The translations under genes were made by a program, and so were the position numbers. Shown here one piece after another: positions 1 through 7,737 of a stretch of DNA of 61,952 nucleotides. This stretch comes from Oscillospiraceae bacterium (GTDB lineage Bacteria; Bacillota; Clostridia; Oscillospirales; Ruminococcaceae): NCBI GenBank assembly GCA_031253495.1, contig JAIRWC010000020.1, forward strand, positions 1-61,952, in the 5' to 3' direction. Each line of letters starts with the position of its first letter. Position 1 is the stretch's first letter. The notes under the pieces were generated by a model. That model did no database searches, was not told where the DNA came from, and worked only from the letters and a program-made list of their open reading frames with translations.

Positions 1-983
1 TGTCCGCCGTTGAAAACGCTTCCGACGCGAAAGCGCTGGAGGGCGTCAGGGTCGCTTTCCTCGGGAAGAAGGGCGAGCTCACCGCCGTGCTGAAGCAAAT
101 GGGCGGTCTTTCCGCCGGGGAACGCCCCGTTATGGGCCGGATTGCCAACGATATTCGCGGGGAGTTTGAAGCGGCGTTCGCGGGGAAATTATCCGCGTTG
201 AAGTCGGCGGAAATCGAAAAAAGGCTTCTGACCGAAAGGCTTGACATAACGCTGCCGGGCGTTCGCCGGAAAACCGGTTCGCGCCACCCCTTGAACATTG
301 TCCTCGACGAATTGAAAGAAATCTTTACGTCAATGGGCTACGACACGGTTTACGGGCCCGAAGCCGAGAAAACCGAATACGTTTTCGATATGCTGAACAC
401 GCCGGAGGGGCACCCCGCCCGCGACGAGCAGGACACCTTCTATATAGACGACGAAACCGTTTTGAGAACCCAGACAAGCTCGGTGCAAATCCGCGCCATG
501 CTCGCGCGAAAGCCGCCGATTGCGGTGATAAGCCCGGGGCGCGTTTATCGCCGCGACGAAACCGACGCGACCCATTCGCCGATTTTCCACCAGTGCGAGG
601 GGCTTGTCGTGGACAAGGGCATAACGTTCGGGGATTTGAAAGGCACGCTTGAGACGTTTTTGAAACGGCTTTACGGGGACGATATAAGGCTTAGGTTCAG
701 GCCGCACCACTTCCCCTACACCGAACCCAGCGCGGAGGCGGATTTATCCTGTTTTAAGTGCAAGGGCGCGGGATGTTCCTTCTGCAAGGGCGAGGGCTGG
801 ATAGAAATGCTCGGCTGCGGGATGGTGCATCCGCGGGTTCTCGCGAACTGCGGGATAGACCCCGGGGAATACGGCGGCTTCGCTTTCGGGGTGGGGATAG
901 AGAGGATTACGCTTATGCGGTATGAAATCGACGACATACGGTTGCTGTACGAGAACGACGCGCGGTTTTTGCGGCAATTTTAA
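1..983 (+). CDS. pheS: Phenylalanine--tRNA ligase alpha subunit, 5'-truncated by window edge
   Basis: Cytoplasmic alpha chain of the alpha2-beta2 phenylalanyl-tRNA synthetase, which charges tRNA-Phe. The open frame runs in from the left edge (first full codon at base 3), so the true start lies outside; the first visible ATG at 87 is internal. About 326 residues are visible against a usual 335-345. Class II motifs are clear: [10 protein letters not shown] (motif 2 region) and the motif 3 stretch [16 protein letters not shown] near the C terminus. The segment between them contains a [16 protein letters not shown] cysteine cluster, seen in many PheS proteins. It is followed 16 bp later by pheT, the usual pheST operon. 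Identification is from family knowledge and is very secure. Confidence 0.97.
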   Translation, partial: SAVENASDAKALEGVRVAFLGKKGELTAVLKQMGGLSAGERPVMGRIANDIRGEFEAAFAGKLSALKSAEIEKRLLTERLDITLPGVRRKTGSRHPLNIVLDELKEIFTSMGYDTVYGPEAEKTEYVFDMLNTPEGHPARDEQDTFYIDDETVLRTQTSSVQIRAMLARKPPIAVISPGRVYRRDETDATHSPIFHQCEGLVVDKGITFGDLKGTLETFLKRLYGDDIRLRFRPHHFPYTEPSAEADLSCFKCKGAGCSFCKGEGWIEMLGCGMVHPRVLANCGIDPGEYGGFAFGVGIERITLMRYEIDDIRLLYENDARFLRQF

Positions 984-999
984 CATATAAGGAGCGACG

Positions 1000-3342
1000 A
1001 TGAATCTGTCCGTAAACTGGCTTAACGATTACGTAAACACGCGAAGCGTCCCAATCGCCGAGTTGGCTTCGAGGCTTACCATGTCCGGCTCGAAGGTCGA
1101 GAAGTACGCAAGCCTTTCCGAACCGCTCGAAAAAATCGTAATCGGAAAGGTGCTTGAGGTAAAAAAACACGAAAATTCCGACAGGCTGTGGATTTGCAAG
1201 GTCGACGCCCGGGCTTCCGAACCCGTTCAGATTGTTACGGGGGCGCGAAACGTGTTCGCGGGGGCGTTCGTCCCGGTCGTTCTCGACGGGGGAACCGTGC
1301 TTAACAGGCAAGACGGCTCGGCCGTGAAAATAAAAAAGGGCAAGCTGAGGGGGGAAGTCAGCGACGGGATGTTATGCAGCCTCGACGAACTGGGCTTGGA
1401 TAAAAGCGAGTTCCCTTACGCGGACGCGGACGGCATCCTCGTGTTGAACGGCGACCCCGAGTTCGATAAAGCGGAAATCGGCATGGACGCGCTCGAGTTC
1501 TTCGGTTTGAACGACGCGGTCATGGAGTTCGAGATTACCAACAACCGCCCCGACTGCCTTTCCGTGACGGGGCTGGCGCGGGAGGCGGCGGCGGTTTTCA
1601 ACCTGCCGCTCGACATAAAAGAGCCCGCCTATAAAGGCTTTAAATGCGACATAGAAAAAGAAATCGACGTAATTATCGAAAACAAGCGGCTTTGTTCCCG
1701 CTATATGGCGGGGCTGGCGAAAAACGTCAAAATCGCCCCTTCCCCGAAATGGCTGGCGTCGAGGCTGAAAGCGTCGGGAATCCGCCCGATTAACAACATC
1801 GTGGACATTACCAACTACGTTATGCTGGAATACGGTTATCCCCTGCACGCTTTTGACAGGCGGTTCGTCGAGGGTGGGCAAATCATAATAAGGAGCGCGC
1901 TCCCCGGCGAGAGAATCACGCTCCTCGACGGGAACACGGCAAGCCTTGACAATTCGGTTCTCGTTATCGCCGACAGGATGAAGCCGATTGCCGTGGCGGG
2001 GGTGATGGGCGGGGAATATTCCGGCGTCGTGCCGGACACCGGCACGGTAATATTCGAGGCGGCGTGTTTCGACGGGGTGAGCGTCCGTATGGCGTCGAAA
2101 AAAATCGGCCGCCGCACCGAATCCTCGTCCCGCTTTGAAAAGGGCTTGGACCCCGCGAACGTGAAGACCGCGCTTTTGAGGGCTTTGCAGCTTACGGAGG
2201 AATTAGGCTGCGGCGAGGTTTCGGACACTTTCGTCGATTACGTCAATTTTGAGGAAACGCGGAGGAAAATCCCCCACGATTATAAAGAAATCAACGGGAT
2301 TTTAGGGACGGATATCTCCGAAAGCGAACAGACGGGGATATTCAAAAGGTTGGGGTTCGGTCGTGAAGGCGGCGCGGTCGTCCCGCCGGGGTTCCGTTCG
2401 GATGTTGAGCTGACCTGCGATTTGGCGGAAGAGGTCGCCAGGATTTACGGGTATGACAATATTGAATCCACCCTGCCGCGCCTCGGCAAAAGCGGGGTTA
2501 TAAGCGAATATGAGAAGAATGTCCGTTTCCTCGTAAACGCCTTGACGGCGTCGGGGTGTTACGAGTGCGTAACCTACGGCTTTGCCTCGCCCAAGACAAA
2601 CGAAAGATTTTCGGCGGATTGCGGCGTCGGCGTCAAAATCCGCAACCCTTTCGGCGAGGAAACGGGCGAGATGCGGACGTCGCTTATCCCGTCGATGCTT
2701 AACGTGATAGCGAACAATATCAACGCCCGCAACCCCGGCGCGCGGTTTTTTGAGATAGGGAAAACCTATTCGAAGGACGGCGAAAAGGAAGTCCTTTGCG
2801 TGGGGCTGTACGGGAAAGACGAGAGCTTTTACACGTTGAAGGGCGTTATCGAGGAAATCGCGGATTTGCGTAAAATCGAAGCCGCCGCCGAACCCCCCTT
2901 TCACCCGGGGCGCGCGGCGCGCGGCGATACGGTTCGCTTCGGGGAAATCAGCCCGCTCGTTTTGGAAGAGTTCGGCATAAGCGAACGGGTTTATATGGCC
3001 GAAGCCGACCTTGAGGGGCTTTTCGGCGGCTTTAACCCGCAAAAATACTATAAGCCGATTCCGAGATATCCCGCCGTTACGAGGGATTTGAGCCTTGTCT
3101 GCCCGGACGGGGCCGTTTCGGGGGATATAGTCGCGGTTATCGAGAAAAACGGCGATTTCCTTGAGAGCGTCGAATTTTTCGATGTGTTCAAGGGCGGGAA
3201 TTTGAAAGAGGGCGAGAAAAGCCTTTCTTACAAGCTGGTGTTCAGGAAAAGCGGCGGGACGCTTACGGACGCGGAGGTTGACGGGGCAATCTCGAAAATA
3301 CTTTCAGCCCTGGAAAAAGACGACATAAAGTTAAGGGGATAA
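1000..3342 (+). CDS. pheT: Phenylalanine--tRNA ligase beta subunit
   Basis: Beta chain of phenylalanyl-tRNA synthetase, which binds the tRNA and carries the editing site. At 780 residues it is full length. Visible domains in order: EMAP/OB-like tRNA-binding domain (about 40-150, starting around VIGKVLEVKKHENSDRL), B3/B4 editing domain (about 210-390, with ITNNRPDCLSVTGLAREAA just before), B5 domain (about 400-475), the catalytic-like core, and the C-terminal FDX-ACB anticodon-binding domain (from about 690, YKPIPRYPAVTRDLSLVCP). The ATG is preceded by AAGGAG. It lies 16 bp behind pheS in the same operon. Its stop is directly abutted by the leader cassette of the next gene. Confidence 0.97.
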   Translation: MNLSVNWLNDYVNTRSVPIAELASRLTMSGSKVEKYASLSEPLEKIVIGKVLEVKKHENSDRLWICKVDARASEPVQIVTGARNVFAGAFVPVVLDGGTVLNRQDGSAVKIKKGKLRGEVSDGMLCSLDELGLDKSEFPYADADGILVLNGDPEFDKAEIGMDALEFFGLNDAVMEFEITNNRPDCLSVTGLAREAAAVFNLPLDIKEPAYKGFKCDIEKEIDVIIENKRLCSRYMAGLAKNVKIAPSPKWLASRLKASGIRPINNIVDITNYVMLEYGYPLHAFDRRFVEGGQIIIRSALPGERITLLDGNTASLDNSVLVIADRMKPIAVAGVMGGEYSGVVPDTGTVIFEAACFDGVSVRMASKKIGRRTESSSRFEKGLDPANVKTALLRALQLTEELGCGEVSDTFVDYVNFEETRRKIPHDYKEINGILGTDISESEQTGIFKRLGFGREGGAVVPPGFRSDVELTCDLAEEVARIYGYDNIESTLPRLGKSGVISEYEKNVRFLVNALTASGCYECVTYGFASPKTNERFSADCGVGVKIRNPFGEETGEMRTSLIPSMLNVIANNINARNPGARFFEIGKTYSKDGEKEVLCVGLYGKDESFYTLKGVIEEIADLRKIEAAAEPPFHPGRAARGDTVRFGEISPLVLEEFGISERVYMAEADLEGLFGGFNPQKYYKPIPRYPAVTRDLSLVCPDGAVSGDIVAVIEKNGDFLESVEFFDVFKGGNLKEGEKSLSYKLVFRKSGGTLTDAEVDGAISKILSALEKDDIKLRG

Positions 3343-3343
3343 A

Positions 3344-3426
3344 AGTTTGAAAAATAAGAAAGGACTCCTCGCCATGCCGCAATTTTCATTGAGTTTTGCG
3401 CAGGGTGAGGCGGCATGGTCATAAAA
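3344..3426 (+). repeat. Leader cassette copy 1 (hairpin plus 16-codon ORF)
   Basis: An intergenic element of about 80 bp that reappears without indels on the minus strand at 52773-52855. It begins just after the pheT stop with an A-rich stretch and an AGAAAGGA ribosome binding site, and ends two bases before the ATG of the lipoprotein gene. The arms 3372-3380 and 3410-3418 form a 9-bp perfect stem around a 29-base loop, most of which is identical in both copies. Compared with copy 2, the pair 3374/3416 changes from A-U to G-C, and 3371/3419 from G-U to A-U. The element also contains a short ORF (3374-3424). Whether it acts as RNA, as leader peptide or as a mobile repeat cannot be decided from sequence alone. 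Confidence 0.75.
3374..3424 (+). CDS. Putative 16-residue leader peptide (copy 1)
   Basis: An ATG-started ORF of 16 codons reading [16 protein letters not shown], with AGAAAGGA at a usable distance upstream. The second cassette copy has the equivalent ORF starting GTG and reading [16 protein letters not shown]: two amino-acid changes, one silent third-position change and a start-codon swap that keeps initiation possible. The TAA ends two bases before the ATG of the downstream lipoprotein, so translational coupling is plausible. The ORF overlaps the hairpin stem, so the same substitutions also look compensatory for RNA pairing. I do not recognise the peptide; translation is an inference. Confidence 0.45.
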   Translation: MPQFSLSFAQGEAAWS

Positions 3427-4602
3427 ATGTTAAAGAAAACAATCGCGGTAATTTTATGCGCGGGATTGGCGCTTTTCGCCGCGGCTTGCGCGGACACGTC
3501 CTATTCGATGAAAATCGGCGACAGGAAGATTGCCCCCGGGGTGTTCATCCTTTGCCAGATGGACGCGATAATCGAGGCGAACGCCCTGTTTATCGAAACC
3601 TATCCCGGCGTCGACCCGACGGTAAAAGGCTTCAAATACGAGGATTATGAGCTTGAGGGCGTAAAATTTACGGACTGGGTGAACGACAGGGCGTTGGAAA
3701 TAACCGCCGAACTCCTCGCGATTGAAAAGATGTTCGGCGAACGGGGGCTGACGTTGCCGCCGGAAGAGGAAAGCGCCATAACGGGCGGTATCGAACAAAG
3801 CTGGGACGAAGACGCGGGTCAAACGGACGCGAATTACGCGGGGAAAACCTTGGGCGAGCTTTTCAAAAGCCGCGGCATAGGGAAAGAATCGCTGAAGTTT
3901 TATGAAATAACCAGAGCGAAAAGCAATATGGTCTTGCAGAGCGTTTACGGCGAGGGCGGGACGAACCCCGTTCCCGACGCCGAATGGCAGGCGGTTTGGA
4001 CGAGAGATTACGCGCGGTGCAGGATTATATACGTCGATATTTTGGACGAATTTGAAAACGCCGTTTCGGAAGAGGAGCTGGAAGAATTGGCGGCGAAGGG
4101 CGAAGAGCTTGCCGCCATGCTGGAAGCGGGCGAGAGCTTTAAATCCGTCGAGGACGCCTATTACGATTATCTCGCGGAGAAAGCCGCTTCGGAAGAAGAC
4201 GAAGACGAAGACGACGAAGACGAAGACGAAGACGATACGTACGAAGAAGACGAAGACGAAGACGAAGACGAAGAAGAAGACGAACATTACGGCGAGTATA
4301 TCTTAGACATCGGACAATTCTCCGAGGAAGACGAGCTGTGGGACGTCGTGGAGCATATTTTCTCGATGGGGATTAACAAACCGGAGCTGTATAAAACCGA
4401 GAATATGTATTATGTCATCGAAAGGCTGGATATTCTGGAACGCTCGGATTTGTACGAACGGTACAGGGAAAGCATCGTTTATACCTTGAAGAACGACGAG
4501 TTCATGGAAACGGTTAACGCCGAGGCCAAGGAGATGCTCGCCTCTTCAATCGAAGTGAATCAGGCGGCGGTTAAACGGTACAACCCGAAAAAATTGGCGT
4601 AG
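3427..4602 (+). CDS. Foldase-like (SurA/PrsA-type) lipoprotein with acidic insert
   Basis: A 391-residue predicted lipoprotein. The signal peptide starts MLKKTIAVILCAGLALF and has a lipobox ending in AAC, so it should be membrane-anchored on the outside. I chose 3427 rather than the upstream in-frame ATG at 3415 because that ATG lies in the leader hairpin and is ACG in the second cassette copy. The body resembles SurA_N/parvulin-type foldases in layout: a helical N-terminal part, a segment with helix-rich EELEELAAKGEELAAMLEAG before a weak parvulin-like region, then a C-terminal helix. No convincing parvulin active site is seen. A Glu/Asp tract (about residues 255-288) is encoded by a GAAGAC-type hexamer repeat at about 4191-4288. 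Function as a secretion foldase is inferred. Confidence 0.6.
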   Translation: MLKKTIAVILCAGLALFAAACADTSYSMKIGDRKIAPGVFILCQMDAIIEANALFIETYPGVDPTVKGFKYEDYELEGVKFTDWVNDRALEITAELLAIEKMFGERGLTLPPEEESAITGGIEQSWDEDAGQTDANYAGKTLGELFKSRGIGKESLKFYEITRAKSNMVLQSVYGEGGTNPVPDAEWQAVWTRDYARCRIIYVDILDEFENAVSEEELEELAAKGEELAAMLEAGESFKSVEDAYYDYLAEKAASEEDEDEDDEDEDEDDTYEEDEDEDEDEEEDEHYGEYILDIGQFSEEDELWDVVEHIFSMGINKPELYKTENMYYVIERLDILERSDLYERYRESIVYTLKNDEFMETVNAEAKEMLASSIEVNQAAVKRYNPKKLA

Positions 4603-4625
4603 ACTTGTTATAACGGGTGGTTTTT

Positions 4626-5354
4626 ATGTCGGGACATTCAAAATGGAGTACGATTAAAAGAAAAAAGGGCGAAAAAGACGGCGCCCGCGCGAAGGTTTTC
4701 ACTAAAATCTCACGCGAGATTTTAGTCTGCATAAGGGAAAACGGCAGCGCCGACCCGAACGGCAATTCAAAGCTCCGCGACCTTATCGCCAAGGCGAAGG
4801 CGAACAACATCCCCAACGACAACATCGACCGCCTTTTGAAAAAAGCGAAGGGCGGGCAGGAAAAAGACGATTATGAAAACTGCGTTTACGAGGGCTACGG
4901 GCCGGGCGGCGTGGCGGTAATGGTCGGCTGCCTGACCGACAACCGCAACAGAACGGCGGCGGAGATACGCCACTGCTTCGACAAGTACGGCGGGAATATG
5001 GGAACGGCGGGCTGCGTTTCGTTCATGTTTTCCCAAAAGGGGGTCGTCGTTCTCGACAACGGGGGCGGCGGCGCGGATTCCGACGCGTTCGCGGAACACG
5101 CGATTGAGGCGGGCGCGGACGATTATATCTTCGACGACGGCGTAACCGAGGTTTATACCGCCCCCGGCAAAGAGGGGGAAACCGCCCGCGCCTTAGCCGA
5201 ACGCGGGTATAAAGTGCTTTCGGCGGAAACGGAACAGACGCCTTTTTCCCGCGCCGCGCTTTCCGACGAGGAACAGATAAAAAATATGACGTCGCTCCTT
5301 GAAACGCTCGACGATAACGACGACGTTCAAAACGTGTGGCACAACTGGGAATAA
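4626..5354 (+). CDS. yebC: YebC/PmpR family regulatory protein
   Basis: A 242-residue cytoplasmic protein of the YebC/PmpR (TACO1-like) family, reported in different species as a transcriptional regulator or as a factor easing translation of proline stretches. The hallmark N terminus MSGHSKWSTIKRKKG sets the start at 4626; an in-frame GTG at 4617 is less likely because GGGTGG lies five bases before the ATG. Other family landmarks are IANNIPNDNIDRLLKKA-like and YEGYGPGGVAVMVGCLTDNR. It stands alone, 23 bp behind the lipoprotein, and converges on the phage-derived cluster. Confidence 0.95.
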   Translation: MSGHSKWSTIKRKKGEKDGARAKVFTKISREILVCIRENGSADPNGNSKLRDLIAKAKANNIPNDNIDRLLKKAKGGQEKDDYENCVYEGYGPGGVAVMVGCLTDNRNRTAAEIRHCFDKYGGNMGTAGCVSFMFSQKGVVVLDNGGGGADSDAFAEHAIEAGADDYIFDDGVTEVYTAPGKEGETARALAERGYKVLSAETEQTPFSRAALSDEEQIKNMTSLLETLDDNDDVQNVWHNWE

Positions 5355-5368
5355 GTTTATAAAAAAAA

Positions 5369-5401
5369 GCCGCCCTTTCCCCGTTTCGGGGAAAGGGCGG
5401 C
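5369..5401 (-). terminator. Strong intrinsic terminator at the end of the phage-derived cluster
   Basis: A perfect 15-bp GC-rich stem with a 3-base loop, directly followed on the minus strand by eight T residues (5361-5368 complement). It ends the minus-strand cluster behind the amidase gene. On the plus strand it could also stop yebC read-through, but the U tract favours the minus strand. It is almost the same sequence as the hairpin at 15077-15108 inside the cluster. Confidence 0.85.
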
Positions 5402-5409
5402 CGCGCCGT

Positions 5410-6099
5410 TTAATTTTTATATTCCGCGATAAAGCAGTCGATACCTTTCGTTTTCAACGCCTTCACCAGCGCTTGCGCGTTGGCTTTCTCGGAAAAGCTG
5501 CCCGCTATGACGCGGTACATCGTTCTTTCCCCGCCGCCCGCGGAAACCGCTTTTTCGGGCAGCCACGCTATCCCGAAATAATTGAGAATCCCTTTGGCGT
5601 ATGCCGTTCCGAACGCCTTTTGCTTTTGGGAATCGTCGAAATCCTTATAATCGGCGGGGTTGTCGAGGAACCCCAATTCGCAATAGGCGGTGGGGCAGGA
5701 CAGCGAACTCATCAAAAACGGACTGTCCTTCACCCCCCTGCTTATCCGCCCGAGCGCTTTGACCTCCGATTCTATATGCGCGCACAGCAGGTTGGAAACG
5801 ATTTTAAACGCGTTGGTGTTGCGGAAAACCTCGAACCCTTTCGCCGTGCCGTTAAAGGCGTTCGCGTGTACGGAAATCCCCGCGTCGGGATTAAATTCCC
5901 GCGCTTTTTTAACAAATTCCGTCGCTTTGTCGTTTACGTCGGCGGTACGGTTTATCAGAACCTTGACGCCGTGGCGTTCCAGCTGCCGTTTAAGCTCCAG
6001 CCCCGTGTTCAGGTTAATGTCCTTTTCAAGGATTTTCCCGCTGACCGCCCCGGGGTCGGTTCCGCCGTGCCCTATCTCGATTGAAACTTTTTTAGTCAT
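5410..6099 (-). CDS. N-acetylmuramoyl-L-alanine amidase (phage endolysin type) with SPOR domain
   Basis: A 229-residue zinc amidase of the Amidase_3 family that would cut the bond between muramic acid and the stem peptide. Catalytic or zinc-binding positions are visible: H11 in IEIGHGGTDPGA, E25, H78 in ISVHANAF and E141 in CELGFLDNP. Residues about 190-229 (MYRVIAGSFSEKANAQALVKAL) form a SPOR peptidoglycan-binding domain. No signal peptide, which fits release through the adjacent holin. It overlaps the holin gene by 8 bp and is the last gene of the cluster before a strong terminator, the usual position of an endolysin. Confidence 0.93.
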   Translation of the reverse strand: MTKKVSIEIGHGGTDPGAVSGKILEKDINLNTGLELKRQLERHGVKVLINRTADVNDKATEFVKKAREFNPDAGISVHANAFNGTAKGFEVFRNTNAFKIVSNLLCAHIESEVKALGRISRGVKDSPFLMSSLSCPTAYCELGFLDNPADYKDFDDSQKQKAFGTAYAKGILNYFGIAWLPEKAVSAGGGERTMYRVIAGSFSEKANAQALVKALKTKGIDCFIAEYKN

Positions 6100-6505
6100 T
6101 GTCGTTACCTTTCGTGTTTTTTAACCGTTCGAGGGCGTTCATCAGCGCCCTCGGAACCGGCAGACCCGCGCTCGAGGCGTTTTCGAGTATGCTAAGCCCC
6201 TCGTTCGCCAAAAACAGGCTTATCGTCGCCGAGCGCAAAACGCCGTTTCCCGCGGCGCCTATCACCTGAACGTCGATAATGTTCGCGAGGGCGACCACGG
6301 CGAACATAAGCGCCTTTTTGCAAATCCCGCCGAAGCCCGCGCGGCTGGACAGCTTTTTTTCCATGACGGCGCGGGCGACGCCGGTAACGTAATCCAGCGC
6401 GATAAAAGCGACGAGCGCGTAAAAAAAGCCGTCCGCCGCCCCGAAAAGGAAGCCCGCGATTCCTCCGGCGGCGGCGCATAAAGTTTCAAACCACGTTTTA
6501 TTCAT
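6092..6505 (-). CDS. Phage holin
   Basis: A 137-residue membrane protein of the toxin-secretion/phage-lysis holin family (Phage_holin_4 type). It has hydrophobic segments around residues 8-40 and 66-85, and the family-typical FIALDYVTGVARAVMEKKLSSR followed by GICKKALMF. It should form membrane pores that let the downstream amidase reach the wall. It overlaps the preceding small gene by 8 bp and the amidase by 8 bp, making a tight lysis module. Confidence 0.9.
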   Translation of the reverse strand: MNKTWFETLCAAAGGIAGFLFGAADGFFYALVAFIALDYVTGVARAVMEKKLSSRAGFGGICKKALMFAVVALANIIDVQVIGAAGNGVLRSATISLFLANEGLSILENASSAGLPVPRALMNALERLKNTKGNDND

Positions 6506-6719
6506 TTCCGTCCCCTCCCGTCGCCGGTACGACGTCGATTAAATTGCCTTCCCCGTCTTCGACAGGCTCGAAAACGCGGATGTCAAGTATTTTTGAAGCG
6601 AGTTCGCCGCCGTCGTCAACGACGTAACGCGCCTTTCCCGGCGAGCCGGGGAGCGCCGTCCAGTCGCCGAACGGTACGTCCGAACGGGTCTGCAGGCTTA
6701 AATCATCAAAAATTATCAT
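6498..6719 (-). CDS. Small hypothetical protein between fibre and holin
   Basis: A 73-residue protein I do not recognise (starts MIIFDDLSLQTRSDVPFGDW). It is hydrophilic, with no signal peptide or membrane segment. Position between the tail fibre-like gene and the holin corresponds to the place of small XkdX/XepA-like genes in PBSX-type clusters, but no homology to these is claimed. ATG at 6719; it overlaps the holin start by 8 bp, arguing that it is really translated. Confidence 0.65.
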   Translation of the reverse strand: MIIFDDLSLQTRSDVPFGDWTALPGSPGKARYVVDDGGELASKILDIRVFEPVEDGEGNLIDVVPATGGDGNE

Positions 6720-6766
6720 TTTTACGACCGTGCCGCCTTTCTAAATTTTTTTTGCTTTTCCTTTCG

Positions 6767-7195
6767 TCATTTAAACGCGATGTAACGCAGGTACGCGTTC
6801 ATATCGAGCGACGACGACGACGACGGGTAACCGAACATCCCGTTCGTCGTAAACCCGCTCGGGGTAATCGTCAGCCGCGCGACGCCCCCGCTTTTGTAGG
6901 GGAAGTTGATAAGCGCGAACGCTATCCCGTTAAAAACGCGGGAATAGTTGAAGCTGTTGGCCGTCGCGTCGCTTGAATCCGAACACATTACGAAAACCGC
7001 GCGGGGCTGCCAACCTAAATCCATCGTCCCGTTCGCGGTCATTATCCCCGTTACGAAATCAATCCTGCCCATAATTTCCGCGAATTTAACCGACATGGTA
7101 TTCTCGATAACCTCAAAGTTCCCGTTATAATCGTCAACGTTATAATAATCGCTTTCTTCCGGTAAATTCAGCCCGTAAACGCTTGTCGTCCTCAT
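6767..7195 (-). CDS. Minimal tail fibre / receptor-binding-like protein
   Basis: A 142-residue protein. Its first 40 residues (NLPEESDYYNVDDYNGNFEVIE) resemble the baseplate-attachment start common in Firmicutes phage tail fibres (LPxxxDyxdVxxxNxnfxxID). The C-terminal 80 residues (from GWQPRAVFVMC) look like a small beta-sandwich tip domain of the kind found at fibre ends. It lacks the long collagen-like or coiled-coil shaft expected of a normal fibre. It starts 4 bp inside the XkdU-like gene. Host-recognition role is inferred from position and N-terminal pattern. Confidence 0.7.
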   Translation of the reverse strand: MRTTSVYGLNLPEESDYYNVDDYNGNFEVIENTMSVKFAEIMGRIDFVTGIMTANGTMDLGWQPRAVFVMCSDSSDATANSFNYSRVFNGIAFALINFPYKSGGVARLTITPSGFTTNGMFGYPSSSSSLDMNAYLRYIAFK

Positions 7196-7737
7196 TGAAA
7201 AATCCCCCTCCTCAAAGTTTCGTGGGTATGGCTTCCCAGTTCCCCGTAACTGTATCCGCCGAAAGAGCCGAAGGCGTTATAAACCAAAACCAAGTCCGCC
7301 GCCATGTTTGCGGGGACGCGCCTTCGCAAAAGCCGCGCCGCGGCGGGGGCGGCGCCGTGAACGGCGGGGTTCAGGCGAGCCGTTACGGTATAACCCGCGC
7401 AGTCCGCGCTTAAGGAATATTCCCGTTTCCCGTTTACGGCGCAAAGCGCGAACAAAGCGCGGTCCAACGATGCGAGCGTATAAGGCGGCCGTTCCGAAAG
7501 CCTTTCCAAAACGTCCGAACGCCGCTCCTCGATTGAACGGGTTCCTTTCGGGGTTATCCCGAAAAGCCGTTCCCAACGGGTTAACCCGTCGCCGTCGGCA
7601 AACGCGGCGAACTGGTCGTCAAGGCGTTTTCCGACGGCGGCGGCGGCCAAAGCGAACTCGCCCTCCTCGGCGCGGGTAATTTTGTCAATCGCCTTGATTT
7701 CCCGCATAAATTCCGGTAAATATTCAACTAACGCCAA
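7192..7737 (-). CDS. XkdU/YmfQ-like baseplate wedge protein (DUF2313)
   Basis: A 181-residue protein matching the YmfQ/XkdU family of contractile-tail baseplates. Visible landmarks are YLPEFMREIKAIDKITRAEEGE at the start, then the family-typical GLTRWERLFGITPKGTRSIEERR and the C-terminal beta-rich part. It overlaps the baseplate J gene by 14 bp and the fibre gene by 4 bp. In PBSX-like clusters it follows XkdT exactly as here. Confidence 0.88.
   Translation of the reverse strand: MALVEYLPEFMREIKAIDKITRAEEGEFALAAAAVGKRLDDQFAAFADGDGLTRWERLFGITPKGTRSIEERRSDVLERLSERPPYTLASLDRALFALCAVNGKREYSLSADCAGYTVTARLNPAVHGAAPAAARLLRRRVPANMAADLVLVYNAFGSFGGYSYGELGSHTHETLRRGIFQ

Noticed and set aside
3415-3426. 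Upstream ATG as the start of the 3427 lipoprotein
   Set aside because: This ATG is in the hairpin stem and is ACG in the second cassette copy; the start at 3427 gives a standard signal peptide.
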